This document shows, one piece after another, positions 1 to 7,478 of a stretch of 18,618 nt of DNA. The translations under genes were made by a program, and so were the position numbers. Under the pieces are notes generated by a model, which made no database searches, was not told where the DNA came from, and saw nothing but the letters and a program-made list of their open reading frames with translations. Positions within the stretch are counted from its first letter, which is position 1. Every line of letters starts with the position of its first letter. This DNA comes from Bacteroidales bacterium (lineage in GTDB: Bacteria > Bacteroidota > Bacteroidia > Bacteroidales > GCA-2711565), in NCBI GenBank assembly GCA_029938505.1, contig JAOZUV010000001.1, positions 8,764 to 27,381 on the forward strand, read 5' to 3'.

Positions 1-224
1 AAAACTTTTTGAAGTTTTGCATAATCAGTTTCGTCTAATTCTTCGATTATACTTGGGGTGACTTCACATAAATTAGCAAAAAGTCTGATTTCCTTTTCCT
101 CATCGGATTTATTTTTCATATTGGCAACTGCCAATCTGTCTTTTACTTTTGAACGTCTCATTGTGAGTTCGCTGTGAGTTTGGTTTTCAATTTCAACCGG
201 ATATTGTAATTTTAGTTTTTGCAT
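1..224 (-). CDS. Phage tail assembly chaperone, gpE/gp41-type (partial, C-terminus beyond window edge)
   Basis: ATG at 224 follows a strong ribosome binding site (AAGGAGT), which overlaps the TAA stop of the tail tube gene. The 74 visible codons begin MQKLKLQYPVEIENQTHSEL and continue with a TMRRSKVKDRLA segment and an acidic LDETDYAKLQK stretch. This pattern (beta-strand start, then an 'elt-RR-kv-D' motif and an acidic helix) is typical of the P2 gpE / Mu gp41 tail assembly chaperone family. These proteins act before tail polymerisation, holding the tape measure protein in a soluble state. The position directly after sheath and tube is where P2 carries gpE. In P2 the gene is followed by a frameshifted E' extension and the tape measure, but that part lies outside the window. 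Family assignment is from motif and position. Confidence 0.82.
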   Translation of the reverse strand, partial: MQKLKLQYPVEIENQTHSELTMRRSKVKDRLAVANMKNKSDEEKEIRLFANLCEVTPSIIEELDETDYAKLQKV

Positions 225-234
225 AATTTACTCC

Positions 235-735
235 TTATATTCCTAGTGCATCTCTGATTTCTGCTAATTTATCCACACCATCAATGACACGTGTCATGTT
301 ATCGACATCTATTTCGATTAAAGTTTTTCCATCTATTTCAAGAGAGTAATAACGACAAGCCATAGAACATTGAAGCTGTCCTTTTTCACCCGCACCAAAT
401 TTTCCCATATCCATTTCGGTATACATTCCACGGAGTTTGATTGTCAGAGGAATTGTGCTTTCATCATCAGTTAAAGCACCTCTTAAAGTTAGTTGAACTG
501 CGTTTCCGCTTACTATTCCGAATTGTTTTAAAATGGCTGGATCGTATTCTGCTAGTGTAAATGAGGCTTCTAGTTTCTCCATTCCCATATCAATTGTTGC
601 AGGAGCATCCATTCCTCCTGCTCGCATTTCTTCGGTTTTAATTGTGAGTTTTGGAGGATTTACTTCCTCCGCCCGTCCGACATAACCTCGTCCATCAACG
701 AACAGATTAAAGTTTTTTAGTATTTTTGGTATCAT
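235..735 (-). CDS. FII: Major tail tube protein (P2 FII family)
   Basis: A 166-residue protein that polymerises into the inner tube of the contractile tail, through which DNA passes. It begins MIPKILKNFNLFVDGRGYVG, the characteristic N-terminus of P2 FII proteins, and has the usual family length of about 165-170 residues. The middle segment 'MDAPATIDMGMEKLEASFTL' and the later 'RYYSLEIDGK' are typical of the beta-barrel tube fold. The ATG at 735 is preceded by AAAGGAGT with good spacing. The gene lies directly after the sheath gene, as in P2 (FI then FII), and its stop codon overlaps the ribosome binding site of the next gene, suggesting coupled translation. Confidence 0.95.
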   Translation of the reverse strand: MIPKILKNFNLFVDGRGYVGRAEEVNPPKLTIKTEEMRAGGMDAPATIDMGMEKLEASFTLAEYDPAILKQFGIVSGNAVQLTLRGALTDDESTIPLTIKLRGMYTEMDMGKFGAGEKGQLQCSMACRYYSLEIDGKTLIEIDVDNMTRVIDGVDKLAEIRDALGI

Positions 736-751
736 TCTTTACTCCTTTTAT

Positions 752-2167
752 TTATTGAAAAATTTCTTCTAAATAGTCATTTATCATTCGGCTTCTGAAA
801 ATGATATGCTCTGCTGGATATGGTGGCGTAAAATCAAAATCGAAAGTGATCTTGCCTTGTTGTATCTGCTCGGGTGTATTCAAACTTGGATCAGCCCAGC
901 ATTGTCCACCAATAATAGCTCCAATGGATTTTAAATAACGGAGATAATTATTCACGCCTTCCGCAACATCCTCGACGTATGTTTTTGTGATATTGCGATC
1001 CACTGCCCACATGTGAGCTTTTAACAGACTATCGTTAATCATATCTGCCGTTCGACGAACAGATAAAAACGCCCATTTGAGATCTGCGGAGGTTGTTCTA
1101 TTTCCCCACAAACGATAACCATCCTGCTGAATAACCGTCGCCACCTCATTTTCATTGAGATAATTGGCAACACAATTTGTATCTCCAAGAGTAAAATCAA
1201 TTGGTTTAGAAAGTCCGATAATTCCATTGATTACAGTATTTGATGGCGACCACCAAAATCCTCTATCATTATCAGATTTTGCAATCAATCCAGCAATTCG
1301 GGCAGATAGTGGTTGCTCGACAATTGTATTAGTTTTTGCATTAAAAACCTTCGCCCAAGGATAGGCGCAATATAGTCTCGCCGATCCCCAATCTTCTCGA
1401 TAGGTTATAGCTTCCTCTTTTGTGCTGTTCGGACAATCTGCAATAATCACGGCTCGCATTCGTTCAGCAATTCCCATCAATTCTGCCACGACAGGATTTG
1501 CCAAGTCGCTCGGGCGGTCGTGCGTAAATCCCGGAGCAATCAAAATACGAGGTTGGACTTTTGCTTCTGATTGAGAGGCTAGTAGACATTGGACTCCTTT
1601 GTATTTTCCAGTCGTTCCATCAACGCCACCGATAATATCGCCTGAGGTAATTCTTGCCGGATCGAGATATCTAAATCCAACATTTACATGTCCACCGATA
1701 GGAATTGAACCTGTTTCCAAACGTGTAATAATTCCTTCTATGAAATCAGTAGTGAAATCTGTTCCTTCTGTATATGATGTCCCATCATCGACATTTTTAA
1801 CAGTTAAACTTGAAATAGAATAACCATCAACTTTTATTTGATTGTTTTCATCAAAAATAAGCTCGTTGTTTTGTGAGCTTCTTAAATGAGCATTGCTTGT
1901 TGGATTGGCGACATTTATCACAACTACCATTGCCCCTGCTTGATCAAAAATAGTATCTAATGCGTCGGGAATTGTAAATCCATCAGCACTTTCTCCGAAT
2001 ATTTCAACCGCTTCTTTTCTTGATCCTAAAATCAAAGTCGGTTGGTTAATCGGGCCTTTTGGTGCAGTTCCAACCAATCCAATTACGGATGATTTTACTG
2101 TTTTAATTGGGCGCGCTCCATCGTTCATTTCAATAACTTCAACACCGTGTAAAAATTGTTCAGACAT
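752..2167 (-). CDS. FI: Contractile tail sheath protein (P2 FI family)
   Basis: A 471-residue tail sheath subunit that surrounds the tail tube and contracts on infection. The N-terminus 'FLHGVEVIEMNDGARPIKTV' followed by 'SSVIGLVGTAPKGP' is the hallmark start of P2-type sheath proteins. The C-terminal region ('KITFDFDFTPPYPAEHIIFR') matches the conserved polymerisation domain. A segment at about residues 105-170 (a DGYSISSLTVKNVDDGTSY region) looks like an inserted beta-rich domain exposed on the sheath surface; related 'I/V-DGKNITDLVVKNATSS' wording also occurs in the baseplate J gene nearby. ATG 2167 has AAAGGAGAG upstream. The gene starts about 25 bp after a terminator hairpin that follows the fibre chaperone gene, so it must be expressed by read-through or from a promoter inside an upstream gene. 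Confidence 0.96.
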   Translation of the reverse strand: MSEQFLHGVEVIEMNDGARPIKTVKSSVIGLVGTAPKGPINQPTLILGSRKEAVEIFGESADGFTIPDALDTIFDQAGAMVVVINVANPTSNAHLRSSQNNELIFDENNQIKVDGYSISSLTVKNVDDGTSYTEGTDFTTDFIEGIITRLETGSIPIGGHVNVGFRYLDPARITSGDIIGGVDGTTGKYKGVQCLLASQSEAKVQPRILIAPGFTHDRPSDLANPVVAELMGIAERMRAVIIADCPNSTKEEAITYREDWGSARLYCAYPWAKVFNAKTNTIVEQPLSARIAGLIAKSDNDRGFWWSPSNTVINGIIGLSKPIDFTLGDTNCVANYLNENEVATVIQQDGYRLWGNRTTSADLKWAFLSVRRTADMINDSLLKAHMWAVDRNITKTYVEDVAEGVNNYLRYLKSIGAIIGGQCWADPSLNTPEQIQQGKITFDFDFTPPYPAEHIIFRSRMINDYLEEIFQ

Positions 2168-2191
2168 ATTTTCTCTCCTTTATTTGTTGTA

Positions 2192-2221
2192 TTAAAAAAG
2201 CCCTCGGAATTAAGGACTTTA
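2192..2221 (-). terminator. Rho-independent terminator after the tail fibre chaperone gene
   Basis: Read on the minus strand, an 8-bp stem AAAGTCCT / AGGGCTTT (one G-U pair) encloses an 8-base loop and runs into TTT. The stem begins at the last bases of the chaperone gene's TAA stop. Only about 25 bp separate it from the sheath ATG. Confidence 0.72.
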
Positions 2222-2617
2222 TGGTTTCTTTGGATAATTAGGTTCAATTTGATCTTTCGGGATGTTTTTTAATGTATTTGGAAAATCTCGTAATTTTTGC
2301 CAATATATCAACCATTTTTCAAATTGCTTTTCTGAAAGTGTTGGTTTATCTAAAAGACCTCTTTTGATTAAATCTATCTCCTGTGAATGACGTTCTGCCA
2401 CCCACATAGTATTTTCAATTAAATGATTGCGTTGTTTTCGAACAAACATTTTGTATTTTTCCAAAGTATCAATTCGCTTTGAAGCTAAACGCTTTTCTAT
2501 ATAGAAATCTTCTGCTTCTTTTAATTCACTTTCTAATACTGGTTCGTAATCTTTAATGGGAATACGACTCTTAATAACATCAACAATTTTTTTATTGTAT
2601 TTTTTAATATAAAACAT
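2219..2617 (-). CDS. Tail fibre assembly chaperone-like protein
   Basis: A 132-residue, highly charged and mostly helical protein directly downstream of the tail fibre gene. The C-terminal part reads 'KWLIYWQKLRDFP' followed by an 'NYPKKP' ending. This W-x-x-Y-W/R-Q-x-LRD-x-P signature with a terminal P-K/x-P is characteristic of phage tail fibre assembly chaperones (gpG / U-type family), which help fold and trimerise the adjacent fibre. The first 110 residues show no other domain I recognise; residues 30-80 look like a coiled-coil-forming helix. ATG 2617 has an AAGGAG site overlapping the fibre gene's TAA (TAAGGAG). A terminator follows immediately, so fibre and chaperone end a transcription block. 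Confidence 0.72.
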   Translation of the reverse strand: MFYIKKYNKKIVDVIKSRIPIKDYEPVLESELKEAEDFYIEKRLASKRIDTLEKYKMFVRKQRNHLIENTMWVAERHSQEIDLIKRGLLDKPTLSEKQFEKWLIYWQKLRDFPNTLKNIPKDQIEPNYPKKP

Positions 2618-2626
2618 AAATTCTCC

Positions 2627-4378
2627 TTAATTATTACAATAGAAAAGATTAGAACAACTTGCGTATGCCACCGAAGTATCTTCCGATCCTTTTAGTGCGA
2701 CACAACAAACTAATTCTGAGCAAGAATAAAATCCATTTTTCTTAGCAACATGTGCGCGACAAGATGTTAATCTATCACATCTATGAAAAGCATCGCCTTC
2801 TGCCACATGAGAATAGCAACTAGAAAGTCTATCAATCATATAAAATGAGGAATGATACGAATATTCATCATAACATCCACTGCAAGCATCAACATTGTTA
2901 TATCCTTGATAACAGCGTTGTGTGAAACACCCACTAATAGCATCTGAAATATAAAACCCTTTTAAGCAATTTGTGGCCGTGCAAGCTGTCGCAGTTTCAG
3001 CCCAATAAAATCCTGTTGTGCAATTTGTGGCACGACATCCTGAACATTCTTCACATCCAAAATAGCCATAGTTTACTTTTGAATTTGTGGAATCCCCTGT
3101 TTCAACATCAAAAGAAATTCCAGTTACCTGACAACCAGTAAGACGATCACAATTATGTATTCCATAATTCATTCTTTCAAAAGTTGAATTGCTTGTATGC
3201 TGAGCCTTACAAAAAGCTATTTCTTTACACATAAAAAAACCTTCTCCACAATCAATAGCCTCACAATGGAGTAAGTTGTTAGAGCTATAAAAACCATAAT
3301 TACAGTTAATTGCTTTTAAATTTTCTCCTTTTTCTGATCGTCCTATTTGATAAAAACCATATTGAAAACCATCTGCAACACACTTTGAAGCTTTGCTTGA
3401 AGTTCCCCAAAATCCTCTTAAACTAAGATTTGTTGGATCATTTCGAACAAAAAGATTTTCAACAGAAGCATAATTTTGAACTTTCACAACACAACCAAAA
3501 GCAAAAGTTGAACCTGCAACAGTTAGAAGTATTGTTGAGGAATATTTTAATGCTTTTAAATGACAATTTTGTTTCACATCAACATTACCCGACATATTAA
3601 ATGTTCCATCTGATAGCACAACGTTATAAATTTTTTGTGCTCCTGCATCAACTAATGCTTGGTTGATTTCAATCTGATCGTCTTCTCCATCACATACATA
3701 ATCCGCTTTATCTTTTACAGACTGTTCCGCAGTATTTGAAGCAACAAAAAGATAGTTATTTCCAACAACATTTAGTCCATCAATAATTATTTGAAAAGCT
3801 TCTTCGTCTACATTTGATAAATCTGTTTTAGCAATATTTTTATTCGCAATTGTTTCCTGAGAAACGTTTGATAAATCGGCAAGTGCCAAAGTCGTGTTGT
3901 TTTCAATTTCCTCTTGGGCGATTTCATGTGCGCGAGTTTCAGTACAAATAGCGATATTTGGATCAACTGTTAAATTGATTGCTGGATTATTTGAAAAAGC
4001 CAAGATCATTCGCACAGATAAATCTTTACTCGTTCCCTCGGAAAACGCAGGCTTGAAAGTTTCGGGATATTTTGCAATTGCAAAAAGATCTCCATCACTA
4101 TCTAAAACTCCAACTTCTCTAATATGAAACGGCCCTTCTGTTGATGGAATACCTACTTCTAAAACCAAACAATTTGGATTGTTTGGATCAATAAAAAGTG
4201 TATTTAAATCTGCCCTAAATACCTCATTTCTAAGTTCAGTTTGATCTACAATAGGGTCATAAACTTCTCCATTTCCGTCGCCGAAAACCATGTGAGTTAA
4301 ATTTATATTACTTCCATTTGCATGTGCTAAGGCTTCTTTTTGAATACCTGTCGTTGTAATAAGTGTGTAAAATGACAT
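2627..4378 (-). CDS. Tail fibre / receptor-binding protein with cysteine-rich beta-helix repeats
   Basis: A 583-residue fibre. Residues 1-145 match the N-terminal baseplate-attachment domain of P2 gpH-type fibres (tail-collar fibre, DUF3751): 'MSFYTLITTTGIQKEALAHA', then 'MVFGDGNG' and 'IREVGVLDSDGDLFAIAKYP'. Residues 165-195 hold two DLSNV linker motifs. Residues 225-260 (DYVCDGEDDQIEINQAL, then LSDGTFNMSG) look like the entry to a right-handed parallel beta-helix. From about 330 to the end there are repeats of about 18-19 residues anchored by GFY/GYF/AFH (residues 362, 380, 456, 474, 492, 511, 530, 549) with 26 cysteines. The gene sits between gpI and its chaperone, as in P2 (I-H-G). ATG 4378 is preceded by AAAGGA. 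The repeat domain is the likely receptor-binding or enzymatic tip, but no catalytic site is evident. Confidence 0.88.
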   Translation of the reverse strand: MSFYTLITTTGIQKEALAHANGSNINLTHMVFGDGNGEVYDPIVDQTELRNEVFRADLNTLFIDPNNPNCLVLEVGIPSTEGPFHIREVGVLDSDGDLFAIAKYPETFKPAFSEGTSKDLSVRMILAFSNNPAINLTVDPNIAICTETRAHEIAQEEIENNTTLALADLSNVSQETIANKNIAKTDLSNVDEEAFQIIIDGLNVVGNNYLFVASNTAEQSVKDKADYVCDGEDDQIEINQALVDAGAQKIYNVVLSDGTFNMSGNVDVKQNCHLKALKYSSTILLTVAGSTFAFGCVVKVQNYASVENLFVRNDPTNLSLRGFWGTSSKASKCVADGFQYGFYQIGRSEKGENLKAINCNYGFYSSNNLLHCEAIDCGEGFFMCKEIAFCKAQHTSNSTFERMNYGIHNCDRLTGCQVTGISFDVETGDSTNSKVNYGYFGCEECSGCRATNCTTGFYWAETATACTATNCLKGFYISDAISGCFTQRCYQGYNNVDACSGCYDEYSYHSSFYMIDRLSSCYSHVAEGDAFHRCDRLTSCRAHVAKKNGFYSCSELVCCVALKGSEDTSVAYASCSNLFYCNN

Positions 4379-4391
4379 CGTAAATTTTCCT

Positions 4392-5000
4392 TTATATCGT
4401 TTTCAGTATTGTCGTTTCTCCAATAATTAAACCGCCTTTTATTGTTTTTCCAAAATACCCGTCTGGGTAGAACTCAATCTGTTCTGCATGAAAAAAAGAA
4501 CCTCCTATTTGCGGAAGTTCTGTTTTTTGAACAAGAGAAAATTTCAGTTGTTCCAAATGAGAACGAACATTTTTTGTTATTTTGATAATTTTAGAAACAT
4601 CAAAAAAGTCTTCATATTTAAAACCTTCCGTCGTGTTTTCAATTAAAACTCTGAAGGTATATGGATTGCCTCCATACTCAAACCATTCTTCAATACGCGC
4701 ACTTTCAAAATTGAAAGTTTTTAAAACTGATTTCAAAGCTCCGATAGTGCCTTTGCGTTTATGAACATGAAGGCTTGCTTTTATAACTTCACGACGGATT
4801 TCCTCCGCCCAATTTTCATTCCAAACATCAACAGACATTTCCCAAGCAAGCCAAGGCAAAACATGAGCAGGACATTTTTCAGGGTTTGTAATGTCTTTAT
4901 TTTGCGATCCTAAAATTGCCATTCTTTTAGCAAAAATAATTTCTAAATCTTTTTGGAGCTTCAAAGAATTCGGTGGCAAAAGAGTTTTAAAATCAGTCAT
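4392..5000 (-). CDS. I: Baseplate/tail protein I (P2 gpI family)
   Basis: A 202-residue baseplate wedge component linking gpJ to the tail fibre. The start 'DFKTLLPPNSLKLQKDLEII' and the segment 'CPAHVLPWLAWEMSVDVWNE' are diagnostic of P2 gpI (tail protein I), as is 'VIKASLHVHKRKGTIGALK' at about residues 68-86. Length fits the family. The ATG at 5000 overlaps the end of gpJ by 8 bp, with GGTGG just upstream inside gpJ, indicating translational coupling. The order J-I-fibre is the canonical P2 order. Confidence 0.95.
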   Translation of the reverse strand: MTDFKTLLPPNSLKLQKDLEIIFAKRMAILGSQNKDITNPEKCPAHVLPWLAWEMSVDVWNENWAEEIRREVIKASLHVHKRKGTIGALKSVLKTFNFESARIEEWFEYGGNPYTFRVLIENTTEGFKYEDFFDVSKIIKITKNVRSHLEQLKFSLVQKTELPQIGGSFFHAEQIEFYPDGYFGKTIKGGLIIGETTILKTI

Positions 5001-6063
5001 AATCCACCGTTGTTGTTAATTTGATATTCGTGCAAAAAGGGGCCTGAATATTCGTTGTTTCAACATCTGAAGAAGGAGAAATAATTTTTACTTTTTTAAC
5101 TCCTTTAGTATGCAAAGCTTCATGAATTCCTGAAACAGCAACCAAGCCTCCAACTTTATGTCGCTCATCAACATATTTTTCTAATAATTCACGACCTTCG
5201 TTTTCTACCACTGCAAAAGACGGCCCGGGATAAACTGTGATTTCTGCTTCAATTTCATAGTTAGTAATTTCAGCACCTTGCACACTTACGAGATCAGTCA
5301 ATGGTCGCTTGTCTTCATCATTTAATTCTAATCTTACAAGTTCCAAAACATCAGCTCGTTCATAATCAAGAACAAGAACTGCATTTTCTAAAATAGGACT
5401 ACCCGATGCTCGCAATAAAAGAGAATTGTTTTTGTCAAAAATATAATCCACACCTTCATCATAAGTAATAGAACTTGTCGCATTTTTCACGACTAAATCT
5501 GTTATATTTTTTCCATCAATAAGCACTGCATTGTTTTCAAGTTGAACTTCAATATCTGTCAAAGATTCTCGTTCAGTTGGACTTCCGTCTTCATCAGTCG
5601 AAAGAACTGTTGCAACAACTTCTCCGGGATTAGGGCTGTCTACATCAACGGATTTTACTTTTACACTTGCTGAAAGAGCATGGAAAATGTATCCACCAAT
5701 TGGCCCAGCTGTTGAAAATCCTTCCAAGGAGAGTTGGCAACGGTGTCGCAAGCGATTATCTTCTTCATCTTCCAATCGTAAAACACCATATCCTGCGGCT
5801 TTTTGATCCAAGTCTGAACCTGTTGCATAAGCAAGTAAATTTGACTTAGCCGCCTCATTTATTCTTTGACGAACTAGCATTTCACGATAGGCGGTCGTTT
5901 GTAAAACCGTGATAGCAGGATCGCTTTCTAAAAGAGCATCATAACCAGTATCTTTGCCAATAAATGTCGAATAATATTCTTTTAAAATAGTTTCATAATC
6001 AATTTCTTCCACTACCTTTGGAGCAGGTAGTTTTGATAAATCTATAACTGTGAAACCACTCAT
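4993..6063 (-). CDS. J: Baseplate assembly protein J (P2 gpJ / gp47 family)
   Basis: A 356-residue baseplate wedge protein. Recognisable parts are the N-terminal 'FTVIDLSKLPAPKVVEEIDY', the central 'LLAYATGSDLDQKAAGYGV' segment that marks the baseplate J family, and the C-terminal 'DERHKVGGLVAVSGIHEALH' region. An internal segment around residues 180-230 (IDGKNITDLVVKNATSSITY) resembles an Ig-like or beta-sandwich insertion, and the sheath gene carries a similar stretch. It makes the gene somewhat longer than P2 gpJ (about 300 residues). ATG 6063 has AGAGGAAG about 11 bases upstream. A noncoding stretch of 212 bp separates it from gpW/gp25, which is unusual because these two genes normally abut or overlap. 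Confidence 0.95.
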   Translation of the reverse strand: MSGFTVIDLSKLPAPKVVEEIDYETILKEYYSTFIGKDTGYDALLESDPAITVLQTTAYREMLVRQRINEAAKSNLLAYATGSDLDQKAAGYGVLRLEDEEDNRLRHRCQLSLEGFSTAGPIGGYIFHALSASVKVKSVDVDSPNPGEVVATVLSTDEDGSPTERESLTDIEVQLENNAVLIDGKNITDLVVKNATSSITYDEGVDYIFDKNNSLLLRASGSPILENAVLVLDYERADVLELVRLELNDEDKRPLTDLVSVQGAEITNYEIEAEITVYPGPSFAVVENEGRELLEKYVDERHKVGGLVAVSGIHEALHTKGVKKVKIISPSSDVETTNIQAPFCTNIKLTTTVDYD

Positions 6064-6275
6064 TTTATTTACTTCCTCTTATACTAAATCTAAATATATA
6101 CATTATGTTTTTGTTTTTTATTCTTCGTAAAGTTTTAGTTATTTTTTAATCTTTTCAATTTTTTTCTATTTATTTTACCGTTTTTCTCAACCGCGTGTCT
6201 TACACGAAGCGTCAAAAAATAATAAAATCTCTGAGAAAAATTCTTGAAAACATCAAAAGTATCTATTTAAATTTA
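6064..6275. other. 212-bp noncoding gap between baseplate genes gp25 and J
   Basis: No open frame longer than about 14 codons is seen on either strand. The stretch is extremely AT-rich, apart from a GC-richer island at about 6188-6215 that contains an inverted repeat (CGTGT-3-ACACG) and, on the minus strand, a TTGACG hexamer. No convincing -10 element sits at the correct distance from it. The rest is homopolymeric A and T runs. It could hold an internal promoter, an untranslated regulatory element or a decayed cargo gene, and the sequence does not decide between these. Confidence 0.4.
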
Positions 6276-6611
6276 CTATATTTCAATCCCTTCAAGTTTT
6301 ATCATCTCACCATTCGCAAGATAACGTCCTTCTAAATCAAGAATTAGCTTGCCTTGTTTTATACTCTGAACAATGACTTGAATAACTTCAAAACGATGCT
6401 CCCATTCATAAAGAGCCTCAATAACATCCGAGTAAATCTCAGCAATCAGCTCGCCATTTAAGGGACGATCAATTCTTTCAAAAAGCCGTGATCCATAATT
6501 CCTCCGCATAACCCGAGAGCCAATCGGAGTGGTTAAAATATTGGTTATCGATTGCTTTAGATGAGCAATTCCTTCTGCATGCCCACCGTTGTTTATATTC
6601 ATTCCACGCAT
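6276..6611 (-). CDS. W: Baseplate assembly protein W / gp25-like lysozyme-fold protein
   Basis: A 111-residue baseplate wedge protein. The motif 'HLKQSITNILTTPIGSRVMR' followed by 'RNYGSRLFERIDRPLNGEL' is the unmistakable signature of the P2 gpW / T4 gp25 family, which joins the baseplate hub to the wedge and initiates sheath assembly. Length is normal for the family. The ATG at 6611 has an ideal AAGGAG site 6 bases upstream. A second Met lies at residue 4, but the spacing favours the first. The gene lies only about 22 bp behind a strong terminator that ends the inserted cargo genes, so it depends on read-through from upstream. In P2 the order is V-W-J-I; here cargo has entered between V and W. 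Confidence 0.95.
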   Translation of the reverse strand: MRGMNINNGGHAEGIAHLKQSITNILTTPIGSRVMRRNYGSRLFERIDRPLNGELIAEIYSDVIEALYEWEHRFEVIQVIVQSIKQGKLILDLEGRYLANGEMIKLEGIEI

Positions 6612-6633
6612 TACTGCTCCTTGATTTTAGGCA

Positions 6634-6660
6634 TAAAAAAAGCCCCGATGAGGGGCTTTT
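6634..6660 (-). terminator. Strong rho-independent terminator after the cargo genes
   Basis: On the minus strand a perfect GC-rich stem (AAAAGCCCC / GGGGCTTTT) with a short loop is followed by a run of seven T. The mirror-image A run means it could also act for plus-strand transcripts. It lies between the stop of the cargo gene at 6682 and the gp25 start at 6611. It closes the inserted cargo in the way terminators commonly flank phage morons. Confidence 0.88.
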
Positions 6661-6681
6661 AGTAATTAATTTTGATATTAT

Positions 6682-6948
6682 TTATACAAGCGACAATTCT
6701 AACTTGTCTTTTATATTAGGCCATAACTTACAGATCTTCACATTATACCTATTTGCTATAAATCCTATAATCTCTGGAATGTTTACAATAGTAAAATTAT
6801 TATTTTCTGTGGATATTTTATCGAGGATAGTTTTACTTATATTTCCATGAGCATAAAAACTTGTTATTCTATAAGACAAATATAAATATCCAAAGTGATA
6901 AGGCTTTCCGTTATCTTTACAATGTTCAGTTTTAACTTGTTCTAGCAT
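6682..6948 (-). CDS. Hypothetical cargo protein, HEPN-like C-terminal piece
   Basis: An 88-residue protein with no firm family assignment. Its core 'YLYLSYRITSFYAHGNI' contains an R-x6-H motif in a helical context with a preceding S-Y. This resembles HEPN-type (Rx4-6H) and DUF5677-type helical domains, which often occur in toxins and defence proteins. The ATG at 6948 overlaps the end of the preceding gene (7418-6942) in a different frame, and a TAA lies four codons upstream in its own frame. The simplest reading is that the two frames are halves of one ancestral protein of about 245 residues, split by a frameshift. The alternative is a two-subunit pair with coupled translation. The piece lacks a strong ribosome binding site, and a terminator follows. 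It is placed between gpV and gp25, where P2 has no gene. Confidence 0.55.
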   Translation of the reverse strand: MLEQVKTEHCKDNGKPYHFGYLYLSYRITSFYAHGNISKTILDKISTENNNFTIVNIPEIIGFIANRYNVKICKLWPNIKDKLELSLV

Positions 6949-7418
6949 GGATAGGACGTTTTAAATATTTTGATATCTTTTTCTTCGGTGCCTTCTATTT
7001 CTAAGTTTTCCATTCTCTCAGGGAGTTTATTGATTTGTTCTTCGTAGTCTACAGCGTGGAGATATTTTGCTTTTTCCATATCGCTTAGCATGGTATTATA
7101 CTGATTTTTTATATGCTCTAGATAACACTTATATCTATCATCTATCTTATTCTCGTCCTCAAAAATATATAAAATTCTAAAGCAAGATTCCAATAAGCGA
7201 CGAATTGCAGGATAATTCATTTGTTTATATTCGTAAGTCTTATTAACATTATCACTGTAAAAACTCATTATTCCATTGCTTATGGAATAAAATGAAAACA
7301 TTTCCTCACGAAAATATTTATTACTATCTTTTGAAATAGAAATTTCAGAAATATTTTTTACCTCTTCAAATAAAGCATTGAAAAGCAAATGCGGTGTTTT
7401 TGTTGAATTATTTATCAT
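6942..7418 (-). CDS. Hypothetical cargo (moron) protein, N-terminal half of a possible split gene
   Basis: A 158-residue, helix-rich, very AT-rich protein that I cannot assign. Residues 70-115 ('YPAIRRLLESCFRILYIFED' followed by a lysine/tyrosine-rich helix) look like the N-terminal helices of DUF5677-type proteins, whose C-terminal part ends in a conserved S/R-...-H segment. That missing part is exactly what the next overlapping frame (6948-6682) supplies. ATG 7418 has a weak AGGA site. Base composition is more AT-rich than neighbouring structural genes, suggesting separate acquisition. It is flanked by an almost pure A+T gap upstream and, after the partner, a strong terminator, which is the classic moron arrangement. 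Function is unknown; a role in host protection or superinfection exclusion would be inference only. Confidence 0.6.
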   Translation of the reverse strand: MINNSTKTPHLLFNALFEEVKNISEISISKDSNKYFREEMFSFYSISNGIMSFYSDNVNKTYEYKQMNYPAIRRLLESCFRILYIFEDENKIDDRYKCYLEHIKNQYNTMLSDMEKAKYLHAVDYEEQINKLPERMENLEIEGTEEKDIKIFKTSYPC

Positions 7419-7478
7419 AATTTTTCCTATTATTAAATATTAAATACTTATTAAAAGTACTAAATAAAATATTAAAAA
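7419..7478 (-). promoter_or_regulatory. A+T-only gap upstream of the cargo genes, possible moron promoter
   Basis: This 60-bp stretch between gpV and the cargo pair has almost no G or C. On the minus strand TTGATT (7482-7477) lies 17 bp before TACTTT (7459-7454), a weak -35/-10 pair. A small inverted repeat TACTT-TTAAT-AAGTA is present. The match to consensus is poor, and the call rests mainly on position ahead of an insert with its own terminator. Confidence 0.25.

Noticed and set aside
1..30. A-rich run near the end of the visible gpE-type gene as a P2-like E/E' frameshift site
   Set aside because: The run CAA AAA G is not in the phase needed for a canonical slippery heptamer, and the sequence ends before the overlap region could be read.
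2627..3390. Tandem DNA repeats or a CRISPR-like array in the fibre gene
   Set aside because: The periodicity is at the protein level (18-19 residues). The nucleotide repeats are degenerate with no conserved spacer-repeat pattern.
6100..6180. Short plus-strand peptide frame (14 codons) in the gap between gp25 and gpJ
   Set aside because: No ribosome binding site, homopolymeric composition, and opposite strand to the operon.
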